DNA of 64,000 bases, from assembly GCF_004016515.1 (NCBI RefSeq), contig NZ_SACT01000009.1:62001-126000 (forward strand), written 5' to 3'. Position 1 is the stretch's first letter; every line of letters starts with the position of its first letter. The notes under the pieces are model-generated. The model saw only the letters and a list, made by a program, of their open reading frames with translations. It was not told the DNA's origin and made no database searches. Shown in pieces: positions 8,333 through 16,756 of this stretch. The translations under genes and the position numbers were made by a program. Source of the DNA: Rubrivivax albus (GTDB lineage: Bacteria > Pseudomonadota > Gammaproteobacteria > Burkholderiales > Burkholderiaceae_C).

Positions 8333-8797
8333 TCAGGTGATGTCGGCCGAAATGGCGCGCGCCCAGGCGGCGCGCTGGGCGGCCTCGTCGGTCTGCTTCT
8401 GATCGCGCCGCTGCGCCAGCCGCTGTTGCGCCGCCAGGCGGCGTTCGATCAGCTTGCGCACGGCGGCCACGCGCTGTTCGCAGCGCCTGAGCTGTTCGCG
8501 CGCTCGTGCCACGCGCTGCCCCTGCTGGCGGCATTGGGCGTCCTGCTGCGCGATGGCCTGGTCCAGGCGCTGCGAGAACCCGTGGTGACATTGCAGCAGG
8601 GCCGGCACCGTCGGCTGGCGGAACTGCGCAGTCCAGCGGGCCTGGAACTGGGCACGGTACGACTGCAGTTCGCTGGCCTGGTCGGCATGGCGCCTGGCCA
8701 GTGCCTCGGCCTCGCGCAGTGCCGCCTGGGCAGCATCGCGCTCGCCCTCGGCGTGTTCGAGCAGCGTCTTCAGCGATTGCAGCGAAGCCGGCGTCAT
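8333..8797 (-). CDS. fliJ: Flagellar export chaperone/stalk protein FliJ
   Basis: 154 residues, almost wholly alpha-helical and rich in Gln, Ala, Arg and Glu with coiled-coil periodicity, which fits FliJ, the central stalk of the FliI ATPase ring. Sequence conservation in this family is low; the identification rests on length, composition and position between fliI (11 bases upstream) and fliK, the standard order. Confidence 0.85.
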   Translation of the reverse strand: MTPASLQSLKTLLEHAEGERDAAQAALREAEALARRHADQASELQSYRAQFQARWTAQFRQPTVPALLQCHHGFSQRLDQAIAQQDAQCRQQGQRVARAREQLRRCEQRVAAVRKLIERRLAAQQRLAQRRDQKQTDEAAQRAAWARAISADIT

Positions 8798-8808
8798 CGG
8801 TCAGGCCC

Positions 8809-10218
8809 TCAGGCGTTCGGCACCAACGTTGCCAGCTGCTTCAGGCTGGCCGGCAGCGTGGCGCGGTCGTGCATGTCCTGCTGCAGCATCGCGGTCAGCG
8901 GTGGGTGCAGCTTCACGGCCAGGTCGAGCTCGGCATCGTGGCCCGGGGTGTAGGCACCCAGTTGGATCAGGTCGCGGGCCTTGTTGTACCGGGCCAGCAT
9001 CTGTCGGGCACGGCGGGCGGCCGCCACGTGTCCGCGGTCAGCCACGGAGCCCATCACGCGCGAGATCGACTTCTCGACGTCAATGGCCGGGAAGTGGCCT
9101 GCCTCCGCCAGTTCGCGCGACAGGACGATATGACCGTCCAGGATGCCGCGTGCCGCGTCGGCGATCGGGTCCTGCGGGTCGTCGCCCTCGGTCAGCACCG
9201 TGTAGAAGGCGGTGATCGAGCCATTGCCTTGGAGGCCGTTGCCACTGCGCTCCACCAGTGCCGGCAGCTTGGCGAACACGCTGGGTGGATAGCCCTTGGT
9301 GGCTGGTGGCTCGCCGATGGCCAGTGCGATCTCGCGCTGGGCCATCGCGTAGCGGGTCAGACTGTCCATCAGCAGCAGCACGTGGCGACCTTGATCGCGG
9401 AAGTGCTCGGCGATGGCGGTGGCATAGGTGGCGCCTTGCAGGCGCACCAAGGGAGGCGCGTCGGCCGGGGCGGCGACGACCACGCTGCGGGCGCGACCCT
9501 CGTCGCCGAGGATGTCCTCGATGAATTCCTTGACCTCGCGTCCGCGTTCGCCGATCAGGCCGACGACGATGACGTCGGCCGCGGTGTAGCGGGCCATCAT
9601 GCCCAACAGGACAGACTTGCCCACGCCGGTGCCGGCGAACAGACCCAGGCGTTGGCCGCGGCCGACGGTGAGCAGCGCATTGATGGCGCGTACGCCGGTG
9701 TCCAGCGGCTGGCGTACCGGGTCGCGGTCCATGGCGTTGATGGGGCGGCGCACCATGGGGAGCTCGGCGGTGCCCGCCAGGGGCCCGCCACGGTCCATCG
9801 GCACGCCGTGGGCGTCGACGACGCGGCCGAGCAACCCGACACCCATGGGCAGGTGCAGGCCGCGATCCTCGCTGCGTCGCCAGGGGTGGTTCTCCTGGCC
9901 GAAGCGCGGCGGCAGGTTGGGGGCAGGGCGTGGTACGACGCGGGCACCGCTGGCCAGGCCATGCACCTCGCCCGTGGGCATCAGGAAGGCACGATCGCCG
10001 TTGAACCCCACGACTTCGGCCAGCACCGGGGGCTGCCCCTCGCTGAAGACCTCGCACACCGAGCCCACCGGGACGCGCACGCCGGCCGCCTCGAGCACGA
10101 GCCCGGTCACGCGCACCAGCGAACCCTCGGTCTCCAGTGGCTGGGGCAAGGCGGCGAAGGTCTGCAGATCGGCCAGGTAGCGCTGCCAGCGGCTGCGGCG
10201 TTCCACCACGGATGTCAT
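8809..10218 (-). CDS. fliI: Flagellum-specific ATPase FliI
   Basis: 469 residues. Walker A is GLFAGTGVGKS (about 192-202) and the family signature LLLMDSLTRYAMAQREIALA with the Walker B Asp follows. It is related to the F1 beta subunit and drives unfolding and delivery of export substrates with FliH and FliJ. Start ATG at 10218 overlaps the fliH stop (ATGA), matching the known N-terminus of FliI. Confidence 0.95.
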   Translation of the reverse strand: MTSVVERRSRWQRYLADLQTFAALPQPLETEGSLVRVTGLVLEAAGVRVPVGSVCEVFSEGQPPVLAEVVGFNGDRAFLMPTGEVHGLASGARVVPRPAPNLPPRFGQENHPWRRSEDRGLHLPMGVGLLGRVVDAHGVPMDRGGPLAGTAELPMVRRPINAMDRDPVRQPLDTGVRAINALLTVGRGQRLGLFAGTGVGKSVLLGMMARYTAADVIVVGLIGERGREVKEFIEDILGDEGRARSVVVAAPADAPPLVRLQGATYATAIAEHFRDQGRHVLLLMDSLTRYAMAQREIALAIGEPPATKGYPPSVFAKLPALVERSGNGLQGNGSITAFYTVLTEGDDPQDPIADAARGILDGHIVLSRELAEAGHFPAIDVEKSISRVMGSVADRGHVAAARRARQMLARYNKARDLIQLGAYTPGHDAELDLAVKLHPPLTAMLQQDMHDRATLPASLKQLATLVPNA

Positions 10219-10970
10219 GCGTCGGGCTCCTCGCTGCCGGTCACAGACGACCAGGGTTCCGTGCTGCCCAGTGCGCCAGCGGCCTGAGCCCAGCGCGATT
10301 CGATGCGGGCATCGACGGCGCCGAGGTCGGATTCGATGCGGCAACCGCCGCGCCGGATCGAGGCTTCAGCCACCAGGCGCGCTCCACGGGCCTGCAGCAG
10401 TTCCCCTGCACCTTCGGCGACCAGCGGCAGATCCTGCGGGTGCACGTGCACGGCAATCTGGCGGGCCGACAGCAGCACGGCACCGACGGCCTCGCCAGCC
10501 ACCCGGGCCACCAGTTCGGGCTGCACGCTGAGCTCATGCCGCAGCACCTGCCGCGCCAGTTGCACGGCGGTGGCGGCCACGGCGTCGGCCAGCTGCGCCT
10601 CCAGGGCGTCGAAGGCGGCATCCATGCCCTGCACCAGGGCGCCCACCTGGGCGGTGGCCTGGGCGGCGAAGCTCTGCTTGAATCCTTCCAGCGCCACCAG
10701 GCCGTCACGGTAGCCGTCCTCGTAGCCGGCCTGCCGGGCCGCGGCAAGCTCCGCCTGTGGATCGACGGGCGGGGCCTGTGGCTCCGGCGCCTCGGCCTGC
10801 GGGTGCATTGCCGGATGAGGACCGATCCGGTCCCCGAAGGAGTCTGGCGCCCAGGCAGCAAAGTCCTGCAGTTCCTCGCGGGGAATGAAGCGCGTGTAGG
10901 CGTTGCCGGCCTTGCTGCCCGGCGGCGGCGGCACGTTGCGGATCCGGCTGCGGTCAGACGTACTGCTCAT
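10215..10970 (-). CDS. fliH: Flagellar assembly protein FliH
   Basis: About 251 residues. The N-terminal part is Pro-rich; the middle has the Gly/Ala-spaced helix typical of FliH (ARQAGYEDGYRDGLVALEGF) and the C-terminal half is the FliH/V-ATPase E domain. FliH holds FliI at the C-ring. GGAGG lies 7 bases before the ATG at 10970; a GTG directly before it (10973) is an alternative start. The gene overlaps the fliG end by 17 bases and the fliI start by 4. Confidence 0.9.
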   Translation of the reverse strand: MSSTSDRSRIRNVPPPPGSKAGNAYTRFIPREELQDFAAWAPDSFGDRIGPHPAMHPQAEAPEPQAPPVDPQAELAAARQAGYEDGYRDGLVALEGFKQSFAAQATAQVGALVQGMDAAFDALEAQLADAVAATAVQLARQVLRHELSVQPELVARVAGEAVGAVLLSARQIAVHVHPQDLPLVAEGAGELLQARGARLVAEASIRRGGCRIESDLGAVDARIESRWAQAAGALGSTEPWSSVTGSEEPDA

Positions 10971-11964
10971 CACCGCCGCCTCCCATCACGATCTGGCCTT
11001 CGTCGGCGAGACGGCGGACGATCTTCAGCATTTCCTTCTGTTCCGATTCGACTTCGGACAGCTTGACCGGACCGCGCGACTCCAGGTCCTCGCGCAGCGT
11101 CTCGGCGGCGCGGGTGGACATGTTCTTCAGGATCTTCTCCCGCAGTTCCGGCGTGGCGCCCTTGAGCGCGATCACCAGCGACTCGGACTGCACTTCCTTC
11201 ATCAGCGCCTGGATGCCCTTGTCGTCCAGGTTGACCAGGTCGTCGAAGACGAACATGTTGTCCATGATCTTCTGCGCCAGGTCGTTGTCGCTCTCGCGCA
11301 CGAAGTCCAGCACAGAGGTTTCGATCGCGCTGCCCAGCAGGTTCAGGATCTCCGCGGCGGCCTTGACGCCGCCCAGGTTGGCCTTCTTCATCCGGTCGCC
11401 GCCGGCGAGCACCTTGCTCATCACGTCGTTGAGATCCTTCAACGCCATCGGCTGGATGCCGTCGAGCGTGGCAATGCGCACCAGCACCTCGTTGCGCTGG
11501 CGTTCGGTCATCAGCTTGAGAACGTCCGACGCCTGGTCCACCTCCAGGTGCACGACGATGGCCGCCACGATCTGCGGGTGCTCGTTGCGCAGCAGTTCGG
11601 CCACGCTCTGTGCGTCCATCCACTTCAGGCTCTCGATGCCGGTGACGTCGCTGCCCTGCAGGATGCGGTCGATCAGGAGGTTGGCCTTGTCGTCGCCCAG
11701 TGCCTTGCGCAAGACCGACTTGACGTACTCGTCGGTGTCGCTGACCAGCATGTTCTGGTCCTGGGCCACGGTGTCGAACTTGTCCAGCACCTTCGAGAAG
11801 CGCTCGCGCGGCACCGACTTCATTCGCGCGATGGTCTCGCCCAGGCGCTGCACCTCCTTCGGCCCCAGGTGCTTGAAGACCTCGGCTGCCTCCTCCTCGC
11901 CCAGCGACATCAGCAGGATCGCCGCGTCCTCCAGGCCTTGCTCGTCCAGGTTGCTGCTTGCCAT
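10954..11964 (-). CDS. fliG: Flagellar motor switch protein FliG
   Basis: 336 residues, the standard length, with N, middle (EHPQ motif, in NEHPQIVAAI near residue 127) and C-terminal torque domains (charged helix in the last quarter, ALKGATPELREKILKNMS). FliG couples the MS ring (FliF) to stator ion flow. fliF ends 12 bases upstream. Confidence 0.96.
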   Translation of the reverse strand: MASSNLDEQGLEDAAILLMSLGEEEAAEVFKHLGPKEVQRLGETIARMKSVPRERFSKVLDKFDTVAQDQNMLVSDTDEYVKSVLRKALGDDKANLLIDRILQGSDVTGIESLKWMDAQSVAELLRNEHPQIVAAIVVHLEVDQASDVLKLMTERQRNEVLVRIATLDGIQPMALKDLNDVMSKVLAGGDRMKKANLGGVKAAAEILNLLGSAIETSVLDFVRESDNDLAQKIMDNMFVFDDLVNLDDKGIQALMKEVQSESLVIALKGATPELREKILKNMSTRAAETLREDLESRGPVKLSEVESEQKEMLKIVRRLADEGQIVMGGGGDEQYV

Positions 11965-11976
11965 GCTGTCGCCCGG

Positions 11977-13650
11977 TCAGGCTGCGGCTTCGGGGTTGAC
12001 CCAGCTGCGCATGATGTTGGCCACTGCCGCCGGGTTCTCCTTGGCCAGCCGGCGGGCGGCCTCGAGCTTCTCGTTGGCCTGTGGTGCCTCGAGCTGTGGA
12101 GGTGCGGCCTCCATTGGCGGCAGTTCCTCCTCGTCTGCGACCACGGCGTCGACCTGGCTGCCAGGCGCCGGCGGCAATGGGGTCGTTGCGGCCTTGAGTG
12201 CCGGTCGAATGAAACCGAACAGCGCGATCAGTGCCACCAGAACCAGCGCTACCGGGGTCGCGCCGCTGCGCAGAAGGTCCTGCACCCATGGTTGTTCCCA
12301 CAGCGGCAGTTCTGCCTCCGGCGCCGGCGCCTCGGTGTGGAAGGGTACGTTGATGACCTGCACCTTGTCGCCCCGCTCGGCATCGAAGCCGATGCCCTGC
12401 TGTACGAGCGCCGTGAGCTTCTCGATCTCTTCGGGGGCCAGTGGCGTCGTGGTGGTCTTGCCCTTGGCGTCGGTGACCGTGCGGTGGTTGACCACGACGG
12501 CGGCGTTCAGCCGGCGCACCGTGCCCGTGGCGCCACGCGTGACCCGCACGGTCTTGTCGACCTCGTAGCGGGTCTCGGCCTCGCGGCGGCCGTTGCCACC
12601 CGTCGTGCTGGTCAGCGCCGCCTGCAACGGCGCGGCTGCACCCGTGATCGGCGCGGCCGGCGTTGCCTGGGGTTGGTTGCTCTGCGCGCCGGGCACGCCG
12701 GCCGGAACGGCGGCGCCGGGCTGTGACGATTCCTCGCTGCGCGTGGCGCGGATGGCGGCCGGCGCGGTGCCGGTGTTGGGCCGGTACTCCTCGGCGGTCG
12801 ACTCCACCTGCGAGAAGTCCACGTCGGCAGACACCGTGGCGCGCAGGTTGCCTCGGCCGACCACCGGTTCCAGCAGTTCCAGCACGCGCTGCACGGCCAC
12901 GCTCTCGATGTTGCGGCGGTAGTCCAGTTGCACGGAGTCCAGGCCGTTGGCGTTCTCCTGCGGGTTGAGCAGCGCACCTGTGCTGTCGATGATGCTCACC
13001 TCACTGGGCTTCAGGTCCGGCACGCTGCGCGACACCAGGTGCACGATGCCGGCGATCTGCGCGCGGTCCAGCGTGCGGCCCGGGTGCAGCGTCAGTGCGA
13101 CGGACGCGGTCGCCTTTTCCTGTTCACGGAAGAAGCCGTTCTGATTGGGTATGCCCAGGTGCACGCGCGCGGCGGCCACGGAGTCCAGCGTCGTGATCGT
13201 GCGCACCAGCTCGCCTTCGCGGGCGCGTTGCAGGCTGATCGATTCCAGGCGCTGCGTACGGCCAAAAGGGGACACCTTGTCCAGAGCGTCGTAGCCGCTT
13301 TCGCCGCCTTTGGGCAGGCCTGCGGCGCCGAGCTTCATGCGCAGTTCGTAGACCTTGTCGGCCGGCACCAGGATCATGCTGGCCCCTTCACCGATGCGGT
13401 ACGGCACACCAAGCTGCTGCAGCTTTTCGATCACCTGGCCGCCGTCCTTCTCGCTGAGGCTGGGGAACAGCGGGCGGTACTCACCGTCACGCACGTTCAT
13501 CGACAGCGCCACGATCACCGCCAACAGGGCTGCCAGCCCGATGCCCAGGTTCATCTTGCTGCGGGCAGGCATCGAAGCCAGGCGCGCGGCGAAGCCCGGC
13601 TGGGCTGGCACGAGCATCGGGGCGGCAGGAGCGACAGCGGCGTTGTCCAT
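11977..13650 (-). CDS. fliF: Flagellar MS-ring protein FliF
   Basis: 557 residues with two membrane helices (about 32-52 and near 450-470) flanking the large periplasmic ring-building region; the C-terminal cytoplasmic tail binds FliG. Conserved motifs include YRPLFPSLSEKDGGQVIEKL. The start at 13650 (MDNAAVAPAAP) gives a normal length; an in-frame start at 13758 would add 36 residues and neither has a strong Shine-Dalgarno. First gene of the fliF-fliR block, divergent from fliE. Confidence 0.94.
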   Translation of the reverse strand: MDNAAVAPAAPMLVPAQPGFAARLASMPARSKMNLGIGLAALLAVIVALSMNVRDGEYRPLFPSLSEKDGGQVIEKLQQLGVPYRIGEGASMILVPADKVYELRMKLGAAGLPKGGESGYDALDKVSPFGRTQRLESISLQRAREGELVRTITTLDSVAAARVHLGIPNQNGFFREQEKATASVALTLHPGRTLDRAQIAGIVHLVSRSVPDLKPSEVSIIDSTGALLNPQENANGLDSVQLDYRRNIESVAVQRVLELLEPVVGRGNLRATVSADVDFSQVESTAEEYRPNTGTAPAAIRATRSEESSQPGAAVPAGVPGAQSNQPQATPAAPITGAAAPLQAALTSTTGGNGRREAETRYEVDKTVRVTRGATGTVRRLNAAVVVNHRTVTDAKGKTTTTPLAPEEIEKLTALVQQGIGFDAERGDKVQVINVPFHTEAPAPEAELPLWEQPWVQDLLRSGATPVALVLVALIALFGFIRPALKAATTPLPPAPGSQVDAVVADEEELPPMEAAPPQLEAPQANEKLEAARRLAKENPAAVANIMRSWVNPEAAA

Positions 13651-13714
13651 GTGTTCGAGGCGTTGCGCGGACGGCAGGCGTCCAGCGATGCCGCATTGTT
13701 CGGTCAGGCGCCCC

Positions 13715-13736
13715 GCATCGTTGGCACCAAAAAGGC
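13715..13736. promoter_or_regulatory. Overlapping, oppositely oriented -24/-12 (sigma-54-like) elements between fliF and fliE
   Basis: On the plus strand TTGGCACC...GGCC has GG (13723-13724) and GC (13735-13736) separated by exactly 10 bases, facing fliE. On the minus strand TTGGTGCC...ATGC has the same GG-10-GC spacing (13728-13715), facing fliF. The -24 halves share bases. Neither -12 half is a good match (AGGCC, ATGCG versus TTGCA), so this is a candidate only; sigma-54 control of fliE/fliF operons is known in other proteobacteria. Confidence 0.3.
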
Positions 13737-13840
13737 CGGGTTCGGACTTCAGTTCCATCCATCGCTGCCGAGGGGGGTGGCTACAGTGCCGTCCATGCCA
13801 GAGCCCGCGAAGGGCCGGTCGCTGCCCCGAAAGACCTCGC

Positions 13841-14167
13841 ATGGACCTCAAGCTCAAACCGTTCGACTTCAACCAGGCCGTGGCCCGTGCCGGGCTGCGT
13901 CCCGACGGTCAGCCGCTGGCCAAGGCCGCCCCCGCCGTGGAAGGGGCCAACTTCCGCGATGCCATGGCGCAGGCGCTGCGTTCGGTCAGCGACGCGCAGA
14001 ACGAGGTCAGCGGCATGCGCAAGGCCTTCGCGATGGAAGATCCGACGGTGTCTCTGGAACAGGTGATGATCGCGGGCGAGAAGGCCAAGCTGGGGTTCAC
14101 CGCCGCGGTGGGTGTGCGCAACCGCCTGGTGCAGGCCTACAGCGAGATCATGAACATGCAGGTCTGA
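13841..14167 (+). CDS. fliE: Flagellar hook-basal body complex protein FliE
   Basis: 108 residues, the usual size. The C-terminal half (DPTVSLEQVMIAGEKAKLGF ... VQAYSEIMNMQV) is the conserved FliE helix that joins the MS ring to the rod. The open frame extends far upstream across fliF, but the ATG at 13841 (MDLKLKPFDF) matches the family start. It is the only flagellar gene here on the plus strand, divergent from fliF, a common arrangement. Confidence 0.94.
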   Translation: MDLKLKPFDFNQAVARAGLRPDGQPLAKAAPAVEGANFRDAMAQALRSVSDAQNEVSGMRKAFAMEDPTVSLEQVMIAGEKAKLGFTAAVGVRNRLVQAYSEIMNMQV

Positions 14168-14201
14168 GCCCGCGGGCCATGTCAGGGCCGGGACGGGCGG
14201 T

Positions 14202-14705
14202 TCAGCAAGGGGCCTGACCGGCCAGCTGCGTCGTCGTGCAGATGCGCGCGCGGCCCAGCAGAGACAGGCTGACCTGGACTTCATGCTGCCCGTCGACCCC
14301 GCGCAGGCTCACCTGGACACCCAGATCGGGCGTGCCGACCGGCTCGAGCATCACGTTGCTGGCCGAAACCAGGGTCACGCCTGGCCAGTCGGCGGCGCGT
14401 TCGGTCTTGAGCTGGCAAGGCTGCGGCGTGCCGCAGGCGCAGCCGGCCGTGCTGGCCACGGCGTAGCACCAGCCGGCGTCGCCGGAAAACACCACGTGCA
14501 AGGGCTGGCCCGATTGCACGGCTTCCAGCCGCGCTTCGTTGAGGTCCATGGCCAGCGTCTCGGCCAGTGACGCCAGCCGCTGGCGGGCCAGGCGCTCGCC
14601 GAGAGTCGGCATGGCCATCGTGGCCAGGATGGCGAGGACCGCCAGTGCGATCGTGATCTCGATCAGCGTCAGGCCCCGGGAGCAGCGCTGCGGTGTTCGG
14701 CCCAT
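14202..14705 (-). CDS. Type IV pilin-like minor pseudopilin, GspH/FimT type
   Basis: 167 residues. A short basic leader ends in the prepilin peptidase site G|LTLIE, followed by a hydrophobic helix (about 20 residues) and a globular part with several Cys (CACGTPQPC). This matches the FimT/GspH class of minor pilins that prime type IV pili or type II secretion pseudopili. The Glu at +5 is present. It is paired with another pilin gene 16 bases upstream and sits inside the flagellar region; no pilus assembly gene is nearby. Confidence 0.82.
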   Translation of the reverse strand: MGRTPQRCSRGLTLIEITIALAVLAILATMAMPTLGERLARQRLASLAETLAMDLNEARLEAVQSGQPLHVVFSGDAGWCYAVASTAGCACGTPQPCQLKTERAADWPGVTLVSASNVMLEPVGTPDLGVQVSLRGVDGQHEVQVSLSLLGRARICTTTQLAGQAPC

Positions 14706-14721
14706 GGGGCGGTCCACGGCC

Positions 14722-15123
14722 TCAGCGGTTCCAGCAGCGGCGTGACGGGCCTGGCGTGGCGAAGCCCTGCACCACCTGCAGGGTGATCTCGGCACACTCG
14801 GCGTCGGCCTGCTGCGGGCTGCCGTCAATGGGGCGGGCGACAACGGCGTAGCCGTCGGGTACGCCGGTGTCCAGGCTCAGAGCGTAGAGCCCTTCGGGAC
14901 TGCGCAAAGACACGCCCAGCGCGGAGGCGTCTGCACTGTAGAGCCCGTGCAGGGCTCGATGGCGTTCCTGGGCCAGCTGCACACGTTCCAGGGCCAGGGT
15001 GGCGTCGGCACGGCGTGATGCGGTCAGTCGCGTCTCCATCGCAGGCCAGGCGAAAGTGACGAGCAGGCCGGTGACGACCAGCACGATCGCCAGCTCTATC
15101 AGGGTGAAGCCTGACCTGGGCAT
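14722..15123 (-). CDS. Type IV pilin PilE-like prepilin
   Basis: 133 residues with leader MPRSG|FTLIELAIVLVVTG, i.e. a clear class III prepilin cleavage site with Glu5, then the N-terminal helix and a globular domain with a C-terminal Cys pair (CAEI... and RRCW), the layout of PilE-type minor pilins. The start at 15123 places the cleavage site five residues in. It follows ycgR by only 4 bases on the same strand, so it may be read with the flagellar genes. Confidence 0.82.
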   Translation of the reverse strand: MPRSGFTLIELAIVLVVTGLLVTFAWPAMETRLTASRRADATLALERVQLAQERHRALHGLYSADASALGVSLRSPEGLYALSLDTGVPDGYAVVARPIDGSPQQADAECAEITLQVVQGFATPGPSRRCWNR

Positions 15124-15127
15124 GCCA

Positions 15128-15889
15128 TCAGTCCAGAGACAGCATCCGCCGGTGCTTCTGCGTCTGGTCGATGTAGCGCTGCAGTGCACGGGCAGCCGCG
15201 GGGCCGAGGTCGGTCCACTCGCAGCCGATCCGAATGCCGCGCTGTCCGGGGTGGATGGCCGTGACGTGCTGCAGGCTCAGGCCGGTATCGAAGCGGGTGT
15301 CGGCATCGAGATCGATGCGCACCGCGCCCAGTCGCGTGCCGGGCTTCAGCGGGGGCACGTCGTCGCCGACGAACAGGGCGCACCCGCCTGCGCTGACATC
15401 CAGCACGCGCAACGGCAGCAGCATGTCGGGCATCGCGGGATGGCGCAGGTGTGCTGTGGGGGCGTGGCGTTCGAGCGTTCGCACGCGGTAGCTCTGGCGA
15501 CGCTGGAAGCGGTACATCTCCTGCGGCCACGCCGTTTGCAGCACTGCCCCCGAGCGTCCGCGGACGATCAACGGTCGTTCCAGGTCGAACTGCAGCTTGA
15601 CGCTGTCCAGATAGGCCACGCCCACGAGTTCATCGGATTCGATCATCGCCGGCAGCTGTGGCCGGTCGGCGTCGATACTGAAGCTCAGGTTGCCGGCTCG
15701 CTCGTCGATCGACCACAGCGACACCGACAGTGCGTGCGCGTCGGGACTGCTCAGCTGCACCGGCACCGCGCCGTCGCGCAGCTGGCGCAGGTAGGCCAGG
15801 ATCTCGCCGGGGTGGGCGACGCGGAACTCCTGCCAGGCGTCGCGCCCGCCCTCGGCGGGCAGCGGGGCCGGTTGCGTGTCCAGGAACAT
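15128..15889 (-). CDS. ycgR: Flagellar brake protein YcgR (cyclic-di-GMP-binding, PilZ)
   Basis: About 253 residues. An N-terminal YcgR domain is followed by a PilZ domain whose c-di-GMP-binding RxxxR (RRQSYRVR, about residue 130) and D/NxSxxG (DVSAGGCALF) motifs are both intact. When c-di-GMP is high, YcgR binds the motor and slows or biases it. ATG at 15889 is preferred; an in-frame TTG at 15898 is possible. It directly follows fliT (about 20 bases), consistent with a fliS-fliT-ycgR unit. Confidence 0.9.
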   Translation of the reverse strand: MFLDTQPAPLPAEGGRDAWQEFRVAHPGEILAYLRQLRDGAVPVQLSSPDAHALSVSLWSIDERAGNLSFSIDADRPQLPAMIESDELVGVAYLDSVKLQFDLERPLIVRGRSGAVLQTAWPQEMYRFQRRQSYRVRTLERHAPTAHLRHPAMPDMLLPLRVLDVSAGGCALFVGDDVPPLKPGTRLGAVRIDLDADTRFDTGLSLQHVTAIHPGQRGIRIGCEWTDLGPAAARALQRYIDQTQKHRRMLSLD

Positions 15890-15908
15890 TTCAGGCAACG
15901 TTCGGTGG

Positions 15909-16208
15909 TCAGTGCAGGGTTTGGCGCTTGCCGGCCATCATGTCGTCGAGATCCTGTAGCCAGGGCTCGGCCAGATGACGGATTTCCGCGTCGTTGATGA
16001 GGATGCGCTGCATGATGCGCGACTTGGCCTTGGCCGCTTCGGCGTCCAGTGGCGAGTTGCGGGCTGCATGCTTCAGTTGGCTGATCAGCAAGACGCAGGC
16101 GCCCTCTAGCTTGACCACCTGGTCCCAGTCGCCGGCCTTGGCGGCACTGAGCATGTCGGCGCTGGCCTGTTCGATGGCTTCGTAGTAGCTCAACAGTCGG
16201 GTATCCAT
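15909..16208 (-). CDS. fliT: Flagellar export chaperone FliT
   Basis: 99 residues, mainly helical, with the FliT-like start MDTRLLSYYEAIEQAS and a C-terminal helix ending in LDDMMAGKRQTLH. FliT is the chaperone of the cap protein FliD and, in enteric bacteria, an inhibitor of FlhDC. Conservation is modest, but size and position directly after fliS support the call. The start at 16208 gives the family length. Confidence 0.83.
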   Translation of the reverse strand: MDTRLLSYYEAIEQASADMLSAAKAGDWDQVVKLEGACVLLISQLKHAARNSPLDAEAAKAKSRIMQRILINDAEIRHLAEPWLQDLDDMMAGKRQTLH

Positions 16209-16230
16209 GATCTGTCCTGTCGTCCGGGGC

Positions 16231-16665
16231 TCAACGGGCATGGCCATCGACCTTCGGGCCGATCTCGTGCCAGGCATCCTTCAACGGGGCCAGCAGGCGC
16301 TGGCACTCCTCGATGGCCTGCTCGTCGCTGTGCAGGTTCGCGCTGGTCAGCCGCATCGACAAGTAGCCGTAGAGCGCGTGCAGGTCGGCTGCCAGGGCAC
16401 CGCCGCCACGGAGGTCCAGCGCCGCGCGCAGGCCCTCGTCGACGATCCGGGCTGCCCGACCCAGAGCACGGCCCTTGGCCTCCACCTGGCCGGCGCGGAT
16501 GGCGCCCCTGGCCTGGGCCAGTGCGTCCATCAGTCCTTCGAACAGCATTTCGATCAGGCGATGCGGCGTGGCGGTGGCCACGGCCGTCTGGTGCCCGATC
16601 TGGCGGTACGCGTTGGCAAACGGGTTCGGGCGGCCGGGTCGGGTGGAGAGCTGGGGACTGAACAT
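16231..16665 (-). CDS. fliS: Flagellin export chaperone FliS
   Basis: 144 residues with the typical FliS pattern: NPFANAYRQIGHQTAVATATPHRLIEMLFEGLMDALAQA, split here by ordinary family residues, and a four-helix bundle. It binds the C-terminus of flagellin and prevents early polymerisation. It lies 91 bases downstream of fliD and has its own sigma-28-like promoter in the gap. Confidence 0.92.
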   Translation of the reverse strand: MFSPQLSTRPGRPNPFANAYRQIGHQTAVATATPHRLIEMLFEGLMDALAQARGAIRAGQVEAKGRALGRAARIVDEGLRAALDLRGGGALAADLHALYGYLSMRLTSANLHSDEQAIEECQRLLAPLKDAWHEIGPKVDGHAR

Positions 16666-16698
16666 GTCGGTGTGGATCAGCGTGCGGGTATGTATGCC

Positions 16699-16726
16699 TT
16701 ATCGGTCGCCGCCTGCCCGTGCTTGA
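16699..16726 (-). promoter_or_regulatory. Candidate sigma-28 (FliA) promoter of fliS-fliT
   Basis: On the minus strand TCAAGCAC (16726-16719), 12 bases, then ACCGATAA (16706-16699). The -10 matches the sigma-28 consensus GCCGATAA at 7 of 8 positions; the -35 keeps TCAAG, as in the fliD promoter. A start near 16692 would give a leader of about 27 bases. Spacing is 12 rather than the usual 11. Confidence 0.5.
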
Positions 16727-16756
16727 GTCGGGCGATCCATCGGGTTGAGACCTGGA

